The position numbers and the translations under genes were made by a program. The notes below the pieces were generated by a model. That model saw only the letters and a list, made by a program, of their open reading frames with translations, did not search any database and was not told the DNA's origin. A stretch of 64,000 nt of DNA from Flavivirga amylovorans (GTDB lineage: Bacteria; Bacteroidota; Bacteroidia; Flavobacteriales; Flavobacteriaceae): the NCBI RefSeq assembly GCF_030540875.1, contig NZ_JAUOEM010000004.1, forward strand, positions 543,876 to 607,875, read 5' to 3'. Shown here piece by piece: positions 45,897 through 55,029 of the stretch. Position 1 is the first letter of the stretch. Every line of letters begins with the position of its first letter.

Positions 45897-46325
45897 ATGC
45901 TAAAAAAACATATAAGGACTGCCATAGATTTTATATCAAATTCATTAATGGAAACAGAAGAAAAAGTACAAATTACAAATCCATTATATGAATTTAATGA
46001 AGGTAACTCTAACATTCCAGACTTGCAGCGAATAGAATCTCTTATTAATGCAAGAATTTTAACCCAAGAAGATTGGAAAAATTTCAAAAAGGAGTTTACA
46101 AAATTGTATCCTCTGTTTTTTATAAACTTAAAACTTAAAAACATTCAATTAACAAAATCTGAAGAACGCCTGTTAGCCCTAGAATACTTAAATCTAAGCA
46201 CTCATGAGATTGCAGGTAAATTAGGTGTTTCTGATCGCAGTGTTATTGTAAGCCGATATAGATTAAGAAAAAAAACAAAAGCCCCAAAAGGAACCCCAAT
46301 ACTTGAATATTTAAATTTAAGATAA
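45897..46325 (+). CDS. Small protein with LuxR-like C-terminal HTH
   Basis: 142 aa. Residues 84-127 (LTKSEERLLALEYLNLSTHE then IAGKLGVSDRSVIVSRYRLR) form a LuxR/GerE-type helix-turn-helix of the kind found at the end of TPR-containing regulators in Bacteroidota. Here there is no TPR or sensor part, only an 80-residue helical N-terminus without a recognised domain. It lies downstream of the third ECF-type motif, so it may relay the ECF signal to other genes (inference). Confidence 0.75.
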   Translation: MLKKHIRTAIDFISNSLMETEEKVQITNPLYEFNEGNSNIPDLQRIESLINARILTQEDWKNFKKEFTKLYPLFFINLKLKNIQLTKSEERLLALEYLNLSTHEIAGKLGVSDRSVIVSRYRLRKKTKAPKGTPILEYLNLR

Positions 46326-46469
46326 TAAGGCCCAATCCATGAAATTTCACCTACGTCAACAATTCACATTAGTTACTTCAATGCTTTATCATAAAGCTAA
46401 TAAATATATAAACCACTGGTAATCAGTTGAAAATACTTTTTGTATACTTTTTTGTATACCTAAAAAAGT

Positions 46470-46500
46470 GTAAAAAATCGATGAAACGATGTTTTTTTAC
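46470..46500 (+). terminator. Likely terminator after the HTH gene
   Basis: GTAAAAAATCG / CGATGTTTTTTTAC imperfect hairpin with a one-base bulge and a 6-nt loop, ending in T7. It follows 145 nt after the HTH stop; the 259-nt gap to the next gene holds nothing else that I can name. Confidence 0.4.
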
Positions 46501-46584
46501 GATGAATTACTGAAATAATAAAACCTGTCCTATTTAAAAAGACAGCCTTATTCAAATTAACCTAATCTCTTAAAACCCCAAATT

Positions 46585-49500
46585 ATGAAACAATTTTACC
46601 CTAAAACTAAAATAGCTAGTTTTGAACATTTTACTCTATTTATAATCTTATTTTTATTTTTTCAAATTAAAACCAATGCCCAATGTGATCCAGGAGAAGA
46701 TACTACAGCACCAGTATTTGGAAACGCTGGAGACGGAACCATGGTAAATCCATTTAAAAACTTATTGCAATCTACAGTAGGAGGTGTGTCTAGTGGTACC
46801 TACTATTTTAATTTTAATGGCAGCACTTTTCAAGGAGTACTAGACAATGACACTGATGGTGGTGGTTGGCTCATGATACTCAACTATGTACATTTAGCTG
46901 GAGATAACACAGCGCTTACAGTAAGAAACACAGATCTCCCATTATTAGGCTCTTCAACTGTTGGAGACAATGAAGCTGGTACTGTCAATTGGGGGCATAT
47001 GGGTAATGCGCTTGCAGCGTCAATCGATTTTGAAGAAGTGCGTTTTTATGGAGAAACTACAGGGCACAACCGTATTATTAACTTTAAAACGTCTTACACT
47101 AATATATTAACTTACCTTAAAACAGGTCTAGGTAACTTCGCAGGCATTAATAATGCTATTAATTTTACGGCGTTGCCAGGTCATACCGCAAATATCCCCG
47201 CTCAGGCTATAAATGTATTTTCAAGTCAAGGCGATAATGCCTTAACAGAGTTTCCATTTTGGCGTAGCGGACAATTTCACTGGGGAATTCGTGGAGGAGG
47301 TGTAACAGGAAATCGTTGGGAAGTTGACGATAATGCAGTGAATACTCAAAGTACGATTCATCGTGTTTGGGTTCGTGGTGACCTCTCTCCATCAGCAACA
47401 CCAACACTAAGTGCCACTTTAGATAACACAGGAAATGTAAGCGTAAGTCCAACAGACTTTGGGTTTACACTTACAGACAATTGTAGTGCTGAAGCGAATA
47501 TAAACTTAAGTCTAAGTCAAACAGATTTTACCTGTGCAGATGTAGGAGATAATATTATACAATTCACAGCTACAGATGAGCAAAATAATAGTGTAGCAAT
47601 AGATGTTACTGTAACCATCGTAGAATCTCCACCAATAATTAATACACCTCCACCAGCACCTTTTCTCAATATAGAGTTAGACAGTAATGGAGAGGTAACA
47701 TTAGACTTAGCAACATTAAACACAACGGTTTCAGATGATTGTGGTATTGTGAGTACGACTATTAGTAAAACCGAATTTAACTGTAGTGATACTGGATTTA
47801 ATACGGTAAACATTTCTGTAACAGATGTAAATGGAAATGTAACAAATGCTGGCGTATTTTTTAATCTTGTAGACCCAGTACCACCAGTAATACAATGTGT
47901 AGCACCTTTTTCTGTAGAATTAGATGAAACAGGCAGTGTGACGTTAGATCCAAATAGTCTATTAGAGAGTTTTACAGATAACTGTTCATCAGGAGGTGTT
48001 ACTTTAGATAAATCTGTATTTACATGTGCAGATATTGGAGATAATCTAGTGACATTAACTGCTGTAGATAGTGGTGGTAATGAAGCGACATGTACTACCA
48101 CAGTTACGGTAACCGTACCATTATGTCCGGGAAATTTAACTTTACAAGCGGAAACAGATGCCTGTGGTGTGACTTATAACTATCCTTGTGCAAGTAATAT
48201 TACTGCTGGTCCAGCAAGCGGAACCTTTTTACCAGTAGGATCTACAACAACATTTACCTATGATACCTTAGACAATACAGGTGCTACAGTGTCTTGTAAT
48301 TATGATGTGACTGTGGTAGATGAAGAAGGACCTACTTTTATCACTCAGGATCAGACCTTGGTTTTGGATGCGGCTGGTACAGCCTCATTAATAGCTAATG
48401 ATCTCTTAGGTCCAGACCCGTTAGCTAGTGGTTATACTTTAGATACAACAGTAACTATAGATAGAGTTGACATTAGTAGCACTGGAACCGAAGTAACATT
48501 GGAAGATGATGAGGTATCCGCAGCTTTACCTATTGGGTTTAGTTTTGGATTCTATGGTAACTTTTATACGGAGTTTTACATTTCTTCTAACGGATTTATT
48601 ACTTTTTCAGATGAAGGAGATGATGGGTGTTGTGGTTGGGACGCACTTCCTAATACCTCTCCCCCTAACAACTTAATTGCCTTTGATATGACAGATATGA
48701 ATCCTGAGGATGGTGGTATTATAAGATATACTACTATAGGAACAGCTCCTAATCGAATTGCGATTATTGATTTTGATGAGGTACACTACTATGACACAAC
48801 TCCTGATGGAACCACAACCCAGATTAAACTATTTGAAAGTACAAATCGTATAGAAATTCACGGTACAAGTACTTTTGATTCGGGAAATGATAAAATACAA
48901 GGAATAGAAAATATAGATGGTACTGCCGCAATTATTGTTCCAGGTCGTAATGCTGCACAATGGTCAACTACCAACGATGTGGTTACTTTTGTACCTATGT
49001 CAGGAATATTAGATGTATGTGGTGTAGATACACTAGTAGCTTCTCAAACAGATTTTGATTGCACGCATTTAGGAGCAAATATTGTAACACTTACTGCAAC
49101 AGACGTTAATGGTAATGTGTCTATGAAAAATGCAACAGTTACGATTACTACCACAGATACTACAGCACCAGTGATTACCTTGACAGGAGGTAATCCTCAA
49201 GAAATCATACAAGGAGATTCTTATGTAGAATTAGGAGCAACAACCGATGATGGTTCTATAGTGGTGATTAATGATGCCGCTGTAAATACAAATCAAGTGG
49301 GAAGTTATAGCGTAACCTATAACGCTAGCGACTCATCTTGTAATGATGCTGTAGATGTGGTTAGAACAGTCAATGTAGTGGCTTCATTAAGTTTAGAAGA
49401 CTCTATATTTGCTAGAGGTATTCGTGTATATCCTAATCCTGCTAATGAAATAATTATCATTCGATCTGAACAAAGCATAATGGATCAAATAAAAATTGTA

Positions 49501-49647
49501 GATATAAGCGGTCGTGTGATTAAAAAGACAACGAATGAAGTAGGAGTTATCTATCAAATGGATTTATCTAATATTTCTAAAGGGGTTTATTTTTTACAAA
49601 TAATTTCTGAAGGTAATCAAGCTGTGAAACGAATTATAAAAGAATAA
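46585..49647 (+). CDS. Large type IX-secreted multidomain adhesin-like protein
   Basis: 1020 aa. The signal peptide ends ...KTNAQ. Residues 55-275 look like a fibrinogen-related (FReD/intelectin-type) domain: FQGVLDNDTDGGGWLMILNY, then FHWGIRGGGVTGNRW. Three HYR-like repeats follow (~280-510), each with a 'CADxGDN' core. A bacterial nidogen-like domain comes next (~620-790: GFSFGFYGNFYTEFYISSNG), then another HYR unit, a DUF5011 immunoglobulin-like domain (~860-940) and a type A sorting tag (VYPNPANEIIII). No enzyme motif. The likely role is surface attachment or glycan binding. Control is unclear; ACCTGTCC at 46524 resembles half of the ECF motif only. Confidence 0.82.
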   Translation: MKQFYPKTKIASFEHFTLFIILFLFFQIKTNAQCDPGEDTTAPVFGNAGDGTMVNPFKNLLQSTVGGVSSGTYYFNFNGSTFQGVLDNDTDGGGWLMILNYVHLAGDNTALTVRNTDLPLLGSSTVGDNEAGTVNWGHMGNALAASIDFEEVRFYGETTGHNRIINFKTSYTNILTYLKTGLGNFAGINNAINFTALPGHTANIPAQAINVFSSQGDNALTEFPFWRSGQFHWGIRGGGVTGNRWEVDDNAVNTQSTIHRVWVRGDLSPSATPTLSATLDNTGNVSVSPTDFGFTLTDNCSAEANINLSLSQTDFTCADVGDNIIQFTATDEQNNSVAIDVTVTIVESPPIINTPPPAPFLNIELDSNGEVTLDLATLNTTVSDDCGIVSTTISKTEFNCSDTGFNTVNISVTDVNGNVTNAGVFFNLVDPVPPVIQCVAPFSVELDETGSVTLDPNSLLESFTDNCSSGGVTLDKSVFTCADIGDNLVTLTAVDSGGNEATCTTTVTVTVPLCPGNLTLQAETDACGVTYNYPCASNITAGPASGTFLPVGSTTTFTYDTLDNTGATVSCNYDVTVVDEEGPTFITQDQTLVLDAAGTASLIANDLLGPDPLASGYTLDTTVTIDRVDISSTGTEVTLEDDEVSAALPIGFSFGFYGNFYTEFYISSNGFITFSDEGDDGCCGWDALPNTSPPNNLIAFDMTDMNPEDGGIIRYTTIGTAPNRIAIIDFDEVHYYDTTPDGTTTQIKLFESTNRIEIHGTSTFDSGNDKIQGIENIDGTAAIIVPGRNAAQWSTTNDVVTFVPMSGILDVCGVDTLVASQTDFDCTHLGANIVTLTATDVNGNVSMKNATVTITTTDTTAPVITLTGGNPQEIIQGDSYVELGATTDDGSIVVINDAAVNTNQVGSYSVTYNASDSSCNDAVDVVRTVNVVASLSLEDSIFARGIRVYPNPANEIIIIRSEQSIMDQIKIVDISGRVIKKTTNEVGVIYQMDLSNISKGVYFLQIISEGNQAVKRIIKE

Positions 49648-49674
49648 AGTGTTCATTAATAGATTTATAGTTTT

Positions 49675-49705
49675 AAAGCCTTCTTATTTTATAAGGAGGC
49701 TTTTT
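49675..49705 (+). terminator. Terminator after the large exoprotein
   Basis: AAAGCCTTCTTAT-TTT-ATAAGGAGGCTTT hairpin with one mismatch, followed by T-rich sequence. Confidence 0.8.
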
Positions 49706-50206
49706 AAAATCTAGTTTACTTCAAAATAATCAGCTAAAAATTAGAATTAATTATATTTCGTTTATAATCAAATACTTAAAAGGTTTTAAAGGACGAGGAT
49801 CGATGAGGTATCTCATCATGATGAGATGTTTCGAAAGTTTATACTAAAGGAGCGCAGTCGAAGGGCTCATGTTTCGCTCCGTCGATGACAAACAGCTGTA
49901 TTTCATTAGATTATATAAGACAAAAATAGAATATGACTTTATGAATTTGTCGTAAAGCTTCTTCTAGATGTATGCGAGATTATCAATTTGTACTTAGGAT
50001 AATAGCCTTTTATCCAAAGTTATGGGTAAAACGAGATAATTGATGTGCTAAGATATTTTTTGGTTAATAATATATTACAGCAGACATGAAAAGCAATTAT
50101 AAAAAGAAGTGCTGCTAAAAAGATTATTCTTGCTATGAGGGTAACTCTTAGTTAATCTTAATTTAAAATTTAATATAGGGCTTTTAGAAAAGTGGTCTTA
50201 ATATTT
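49706..50206. other. Intergenic gap with a dispersed repeat
   Basis: About 500 nt with no supportable gene. GAGCGCAGTCGAAG (49850-49863) followed by TTTCGCTCCGTCGATGACAA is the first of several copies of a short repeat that recurs at 60.5-60.8 kb. The rest is AT-rich without clear structure. Confidence 0.55.
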
Positions 50207-50262
50207 TAGATTTGATGAGGTAATATTTACTCTTAAGTAAATAATGTTACTTTTGTTAACAA
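50207..50262 (+). promoter_or_regulatory. Candidate IclR gene promoter with palindromic operator
   Basis: TAGATTTG (50207-50214) is a full TAnnTTTG box with only a weak -33 upstream. Downstream are TTTACT-N4-AGTAAA (around 50227) and the perfect palindrome TTGTTAACAA (50253-50262), 11 nt before the ATG, a position suited to autorepression. Confidence 0.5.
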
Positions 50263-50272
50263 CATCTAACCA

Positions 50273-51064
50273 ATGACTAAAGAAAACGGAGACTTAAAAT
50301 CGAACTATAATGTTCCTAATCTTGAACGAGCTCTTTTAATTATAGAGCTGCTTGCAGACCATAAACAAGGCTTAACACTTTCTCAAATAATAGAGTCTTT
50401 AGATATCTCTAAATCAAGTGCATTTAGAATTACTAGTACGTTGATTTTTAAAAATTATCTTCAAAAAAACGAAACTACTAAGAAAATTACGTTATCTAGA
50501 AAGCTTTTAACTTTAGGTATTTCATCAATGAACGAGCAAAGTATTGTTGAGCTTTCAATAGATGTTATGAGGGCTTTAAGAGATGAGTTGAAAGAATCTG
50601 TAATGCTTGGGGTGCTTATAAATAATAAAGGAGTTATTTTAGAACAAGTATCATCATCTTACCCAGTGAAGCTATATGTAGAACAGGGTACGCATTTCAA
50701 TTTACATAGCTCTGTTGGCGGAAAATCTATATTGGCATATCTCGATATAGAAAAATTAAATACTATTTTAAATAATCTTTCTTTGAAGCGCTTAACTTCA
50801 AATACAATAATATCAAAAAAAGAATTTAGAGAAGAACTAAAACAGGTTAAAGCTAAAGGGTTTGCAATAGATAATGGTGAGGATATACAAGGGATACATT
50901 GTATTGGTGCCCCTATTTTTAACGAATATGGTTATCCTGTTGCAGCTTTATGGATTACTGCTCCCCATGGTAGATTACCGCATAGTGAATTTGATAAAAA
51001 AGGTAAAATAGTAGCTCAATACGCTTCAGAGATTTCATCTAAATTAGGGTATTTAAAAACTTAA
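50273..51064 (+). CDS. IclR-family transcriptional regulator
   Basis: 263 aa. N-terminal winged helix (about 14-75: LERALLIIELLADHKQGLTL, SQIIESLDISKSSAFRITST) and C-terminal IclR effector domain (about 90-260: SMNEQSIVELSIDVMRALRD, FNLHSSVGGKSILAYL, and GIHCIGAPIFNEYGYPVAAL). IclR proteins sense sugar acids or aromatic acids. It lies immediately upstream of a sugar dehydrogenase/dehydratase cluster in the same orientation and most likely controls it. The operator candidate TTGTTAACAA lies in its own leader. Confidence 0.92.
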   Translation: MTKENGDLKSNYNVPNLERALLIIELLADHKQGLTLSQIIESLDISKSSAFRITSTLIFKNYLQKNETTKKITLSRKLLTLGISSMNEQSIVELSIDVMRALRDELKESVMLGVLINNKGVILEQVSSSYPVKLYVEQGTHFNLHSSVGGKSILAYLDIEKLNTILNNLSLKRLTSNTIISKKEFREELKQVKAKGFAIDNGEDIQGIHCIGAPIFNEYGYPVAALWITAPHGRLPHSEFDKKGKIVAQYASEISSKLGYLKT

Positions 51065-51089
51065 TCTCCTTTTTTAAGGAGGTTTTATT
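51064..51089 (+). terminator. Terminator after the IclR gene
   Basis: ATCTCCTT-TTTT-AAGGAGGT hairpin (G-T pair allowed) followed by TTTATT. It separates the regulator from the enzyme genes. Confidence 0.7.
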
Positions 51090-51238
51090 CTTTCCAATTT
51101 ACATCATATATTATTTTAAGTTATGAGCAAATCGTTTAGTGCAAGTAATTAATAGCTTTTTTGAAAATTAAATATAAAATATTTGTATATTCGATTCAAA
51201 TAAGAAACAAGTTTGTTATTTGAAAACATTAAAATATA

Positions 51239-52255
51239 ATGAGAGCAACACAATACCAAGGAGATAAAACCTTTAATGTATTAGAAAAAGAGATTCCAGA
51301 ACCAGCTAATGGAGAAGTTAGAATTAAAGTAGCCTATGTAGGTGTGTGCGGAACAGATGTGCATATTTATCACGGTATGATGGATAAGCGTGTTAATATT
51401 CCTGAAACTATTGGTCATGAAATGTCTGGTATAATTCATGCGATTGGCAAGGGCGTTTCAGGCTATGCTGTAGGCGATAAAGTTGTGGTTCGCCCGTTAG
51501 ATGATAGAAAAGTAAAACCTTCTGATAAAGGATTTAATCATATTTGTGAAGAGCTAAAGTTTATAGGAATTGATAGTCCTGGAGCTATGCAGGAATACTG
51601 GAACGTTCCAGCATTCACACTTCATAAATTAAAAGAAGATACCGATTTAAAATTAGCAGCATTAATAGAGCCTTTGTCAGTAGCAACACATGATGTACGT
51701 TTAAGTGGACTGGTTGCAGGAGAGACCGCTGTAGTTTTAGGTGGAGGCCCAATTGGTCTTTTAGTAGCTATGGTTTCTAAAGAAGTAGGTGCAAATGTTA
51801 TTATATCTGAAGTGAATGAAAAACGCATTGCTAAAGCAAAATCTATGGGATTAAATGCTGTAAGCCCCTTAAGAGTAGATTTAGTTGAATACGTTCGTGA
51901 ACAAACTGAAGGACGTTTAGCTGATGTTGTTTTTGAAGTTGCTGGTGTGCAGCCTGCATTGGATGTGATGACCGAAGTAGCCGGTATAAGAGGTAGAATC
52001 CTGATGGTAGCCATTCATGGTGAACCAAAACCAGTAAATTTATTTAAATTCTTCTGGAAAGAATTGAAACTAATTGGTGCGCGTGTATATGAAAAAGAAG
52101 ATTACGAAAAATCAATTCAACTTATCACAGCAAACGAATTGCCATTTGAAGATATGATTACAGATGTTCAGCCATTAAGCAATATCCAAAACGTATTTGA
52201 AAATATAGACAATAATCCTGATGGTATGAAAGTGCTTATGGATTGTTCGTTATAA
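51239..52255 (+). CDS. Zinc-type medium-chain alcohol/polyol dehydrogenase
   Basis: 338 aa MDR protein. The catalytic zinc ligands appear in VGVCGTDVHIYHG (Cys near 38) and TIGHEMSGIIHAIG (His-Glu near 60). The Rossmann glycine motif is VVLGGGPIGLLVAM (~164). The usual four-cysteine structural zinc loop is degenerate: between residues 85 and 105 only one Cys (HICEELKF) remains, so the structural zinc is probably absent. Relatives include threonine-, sorbitol- and galactitol-phosphate-type dehydrogenases. In this cluster it would oxidise a deoxy-sugar or its sugar-acid derivative; the substrate is not assignable. Confidence 0.85.
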   Translation: MRATQYQGDKTFNVLEKEIPEPANGEVRIKVAYVGVCGTDVHIYHGMMDKRVNIPETIGHEMSGIIHAIGKGVSGYAVGDKVVVRPLDDRKVKPSDKGFNHICEELKFIGIDSPGAMQEYWNVPAFTLHKLKEDTDLKLAALIEPLSVATHDVRLSGLVAGETAVVLGGGPIGLLVAMVSKEVGANVIISEVNEKRIAKAKSMGLNAVSPLRVDLVEYVREQTEGRLADVVFEVAGVQPALDVMTEVAGIRGRILMVAIHGEPKPVNLFKFFWKELKLIGARVYEKEDYEKSIQLITANELPFEDMITDVQPLSNIQNVFENIDNNPDGMKVLMDCSL

Positions 52256-52275
52256 AACACCCAAAAACTTAAAGA

Positions 52276-52434
52276 ATGAGTATTTTAAACACATTTAGTT
52301 TAGAAGGAAAAACGGCCTTAGTAACGGGTTGTAAGAGAGGGGTTGGAAAGGCTATGGCTATTGGTTTAGCAGAAGCAGCTGGATATATGAATGGTGCTAT
52401 CGTTCTTGTTGACGGTGGTTGGATGGGAAGATAA
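52276..52434 (+). pseudogene. SDR dehydrogenase (KduD-like) collapsed by an in-frame deletion
   Basis: Only 52 codons remain: MSILNTFSLEGKTALVTGCK followed by RGVGKAMAIGLAEA, then directly AGYMNGAIVLVDGGWMGR. The first part is the N-terminal Rossmann start, with the glycine motif TGCKRGVG, of a KduD/2-keto-3-deoxy-sugar-acid dehydrogenase. The second is the family's C-terminal end. About 200 residues, including the catalytic Ser-Tyr-Lys, are missing, and the two ends are joined in frame. Start codon, stop and operon position remain intact. As it stands it cannot be a dehydrogenase. It could be genuine decay, a strain variant or an assembly collapse. Confidence 0.88.
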
Positions 52435-52455
52435 TCAATTAAAAAAATAAGTAAA

Positions 52456-53910
52456 ATGGCAGAAATAAAAGAATATCAATTGTTTATAAATGGAGAATGG
52501 AAAACATCTGCATCTGGAAAAACGATTGATATTATTAGTCCATCCACTGAGGAAGTAGTTGCTAGAGTGCAAAATGGAACAGCAGAAGAGGCTATAGAAG
52601 CTTTAGAAGCAGCAGAAAGAGCTCAAAAAGAATGGAAAAAATTACCTGCGCGAACTAGAGCAGAGTATTTGTATGCGTTCGCAGACGAGATTGATGCAAG
52701 CGCAGATTATTTATCAAAACTATTAGTACAAGAACAGGGAAAACTTCTTAAAGTGGCAAAAATGGAAGTGGCAGTAACAGGTTCTTTTATTAGATATGCG
52801 GCTGAGGGTGCCAGAAGAATTGAAGGCGATATTATTCCTTCTGACAATCCAAACGAACAAATTTGGATTCAAAAAGTACCCAGAGGTGTTGTTGTAGCTA
52901 TTACTGCATGGAATTTTCCATTAGCGTTAGCTGGCCGTAAATTAGGACCCGCTTTAGTAGCTGGAAATACACTTGTTATTAAGCCAACGTCTGAAACGCC
53001 TTTGGCTACTTTAGAGTTAGGGAATTTAGCTAATAAAGTAGGTGTTCCTCCTGGAGTAATTAATATTTTAACAGGTCCAGGTCGTGCTATGGGTAATGCT
53101 TTAGTCGAAAGTCCAATTACTAAAATGGTGACTATGACGGGGTCTACACCTGTTGGTCAACAAATTGCTAGAAATGCAGCAAAAAACTTAACACACGTGC
53201 AACTTGAGTTAGGTGGTAAAGCACCGTTTATTGTCTTTGAAGATGCCGATATTGATGCTGCTGTAGCATCAGCATTACACTCACGTTTCGATAACTGTGG
53301 ACAGGTATGTACCTGTAACGAACGTATGTATGTACATGAAGCTATTTATGATGTATTCATGGAGAAATTTATTGCTGCAACCAAAGCATTGAAAGTTGGA
53401 GACCCCATGTTAGATGATACAGATATGGGACCAAAAGTAAATAAAACTGAAGTGGAGCATATGGAGCATTTAGTAGAGGTTTCTGTAAAAGAAGGTGCAA
53501 CAATTGCAACAGGTGGTAAACGACCAAAAGGAACTGTATTTGAAAAAGGGTTTTGGTTTGAGCCTACAGTTTTAACTAACGTTACACAGGACATGACGAT
53601 TGTTCACGAGGAATCTTTCGGCCCAATTTTACCGGTATTAAAATTTAGTTCTTTTGATGAAGTTATCGGATATGCTAATGATTGTGAATATGGATTAGCA
53701 GCAATGGTATTTACAAGTAATATGAATACCATCATGAAGTGTAATGATGAATTAGAATATGGTGAAATCTATGTGAATAGAGGTCACGGTGAGCAACACC
53801 AAGGATTCCATAACGGTTATAAACTATCTGGTTCTGGTGGTGAAGATGGAAAGTATGGTTTTGAGCAGTATTTAGAAAAGAAAACGTTTTATATAAGGCA
53901 TAAAGCATAA
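52456..53910 (+). CDS. Aldehyde dehydrogenase, AldA-like (lactaldehyde/glycolaldehyde type)
   Basis: 484 aa NAD-dependent ALDH. Oxyanion and cofactor motifs are present: AITAWNFPLALAGRKLGPAL (~150), MTGSTPVGQQIARNAAKN, the general base in LELGGKAPFIVFED (~255) and the catalytic Cys in FDNCGQVCTCNERMYV (~288). The C-terminal GEIYVNRGHGEQHQGFHNGY is like E. coli AldA, which oxidises L-lactaldehyde and glycolaldehyde. In this cluster the product of deoxy-sugar-acid cleavage would be L-lactaldehyde. Starts 21 nt after the SDR remnant and ends 3 nt before the dehydratase gene. Confidence 0.88.
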   Translation: MAEIKEYQLFINGEWKTSASGKTIDIISPSTEEVVARVQNGTAEEAIEALEAAERAQKEWKKLPARTRAEYLYAFADEIDASADYLSKLLVQEQGKLLKVAKMEVAVTGSFIRYAAEGARRIEGDIIPSDNPNEQIWIQKVPRGVVVAITAWNFPLALAGRKLGPALVAGNTLVIKPTSETPLATLELGNLANKVGVPPGVINILTGPGRAMGNALVESPITKMVTMTGSTPVGQQIARNAAKNLTHVQLELGGKAPFIVFEDADIDAAVASALHSRFDNCGQVCTCNERMYVHEAIYDVFMEKFIAATKALKVGDPMLDDTDMGPKVNKTEVEHMEHLVEVSVKEGATIATGGKRPKGTVFEKGFWFEPTVLTNVTQDMTIVHEESFGPILPVLKFSSFDEVIGYANDCEYGLAAMVFTSNMNTIMKCNDELEYGEIYVNRGHGEQHQGFHNGYKLSGSGGEDGKYGFEQYLEKKTFYIRHKA

Positions 53911-53913
53911 GAA

Positions 53914-55008
53914 ATGAGTACAAAAATTTCAAAAGTTGATACACGACTTTTTACTGTGCCGTTACCAGAAGTTATGTCTGATGCAAAACATGGCGACCAT
54001 TATCATTTTGAGCTGGTAACTGTTACCATCACTCTTGAAGATGGTAGCGAAGGTACAGGGTACACTTATACCGGAGGAAAAGGTGGTTTTTCTATAAAAG
54101 CAATGGTAGAACATGATTTTGCTAACGTTTTAGTAGGTAAAGATGGCACGGATATCGAAGGTATTTACGATTTTTTAGAATGGCATGTGCATTATGTAGG
54201 TCGCGGTGGGATAGCATCTTTTGCTATTTCGGCAGTAGATATTGCATTATGGGATATTCGATGTAAAAAAGCGGGTCAACCATTATGGAAAATGGCTGGT
54301 GGACATGGAAATACTTGTAAAGCATATTGTGGTGGTATTGATTTGATGTTTCCAATTAACAAACTTTTAAATAATATGAAAGGTTATTTAGAAAGAGGGT
54401 TCAATGCCGTAAAAATAAAGATAGGTAGAGAAAATTTACAAGAAGATCTAGATCGCATTAAAGCTGTACGTGAATATATCGGTCCAGATGTTACATTTAT
54501 GGTAGATGCCAATTATTCTATGACGGTTGAAAAAGCTATCAAAGCTATTGAAGGTTTCAAGCAATATGATATTACTTGGTTTGAAGAGCCAATTATCCCA
54601 GATAATTACAAAGGATTTGGGGAGATTGTTGATGCAACAGGTTTTCCTTTGGCAATGGGAGAAAATTTGCATACCATTCATGAATTCGAATATGCTATGG
54701 ATCAAGCTAAATTATCCTTTGTACAACCAGATGCTTCAAATTGTGGAGGTGTTACGGGATGGTTAGCTGCTGCAAAATTAGCAGAGAAACACGGAATTCC
54801 AGCATGTTCTCATGGTATGCAAGAGTTACATGTAAGTTTAGTGTCTTCGCAACCAAATTCTGGTTGGTTAGAAGTGCATAGTTTCCCTATAGATGAGTAT
54901 ACAACAAGACCTTTAGTGGTTGAGAATTATAGAGCAGTAGCACCCGATTACCCAGGTGTTGGCGTTATTTTTAATTGGAAAAAACTAGCGTCTTTCGAGG
55001 AAAAATAA
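53914..55008 (+). CDS. Enolase-superfamily sugar-acid dehydratase (mandelate racemase subgroup)
   Basis: 364 aa. The N-terminal capping domain includes [20 protein letters not shown]. The barrel has the KxK motif at Lys167 and Lys169 and metal ligands Asp198 (FMVDAN), Glu224 (TWFEEP) and Glu250 (LAMGEN). Asp273 ([10 protein letters not shown]) and the catalytic His300 ([10 protein letters not shown]) complete the set expected of mandelate-racemase-type acid-sugar dehydratases. It would remove water from an aldonate such as L-fuconate, L-rhamnonate, galactarate or talarate to give a 2-keto-3-deoxy acid. The exact substrate is not decided. The missing next-step SDR upstream (52276) is notable. 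Confidence 0.87.
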   Translation: MSTKISKVDTRLFTVPLPEVMSDAKHGDHYHFELVTVTITLEDGSEGTGYTYTGGKGGFSIKAMVEHDFANVLVGKDGTDIEGIYDFLEWHVHYVGRGGIASFAISAVDIALWDIRCKKAGQPLWKMAGGHGNTCKAYCGGIDLMFPINKLLNNMKGYLERGFNAVKIKIGRENLQEDLDRIKAVREYIGPDVTFMVDANYSMTVEKAIKAIEGFKQYDITWFEEPIIPDNYKGFGEIVDATGFPLAMGENLHTIHEFEYAMDQAKLSFVQPDASNCGGVTGWLAAAKLAEKHGIPACSHGMQELHVSLVSSQPNSGWLEVHSFPIDEYTTRPLVVENYRAVAPDYPGVGVIFNWKKLASFEEK

Positions 55009-55029
55009 TAGCATTTTAAAACTTAAAAA

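Noticed and set aside
46521..46533. ACCTGTCC before the large exoprotein as a fourth ECF promoter
   Set aside because: The GGGT block is absent at the required 15-nt distance (TTAC stands there).
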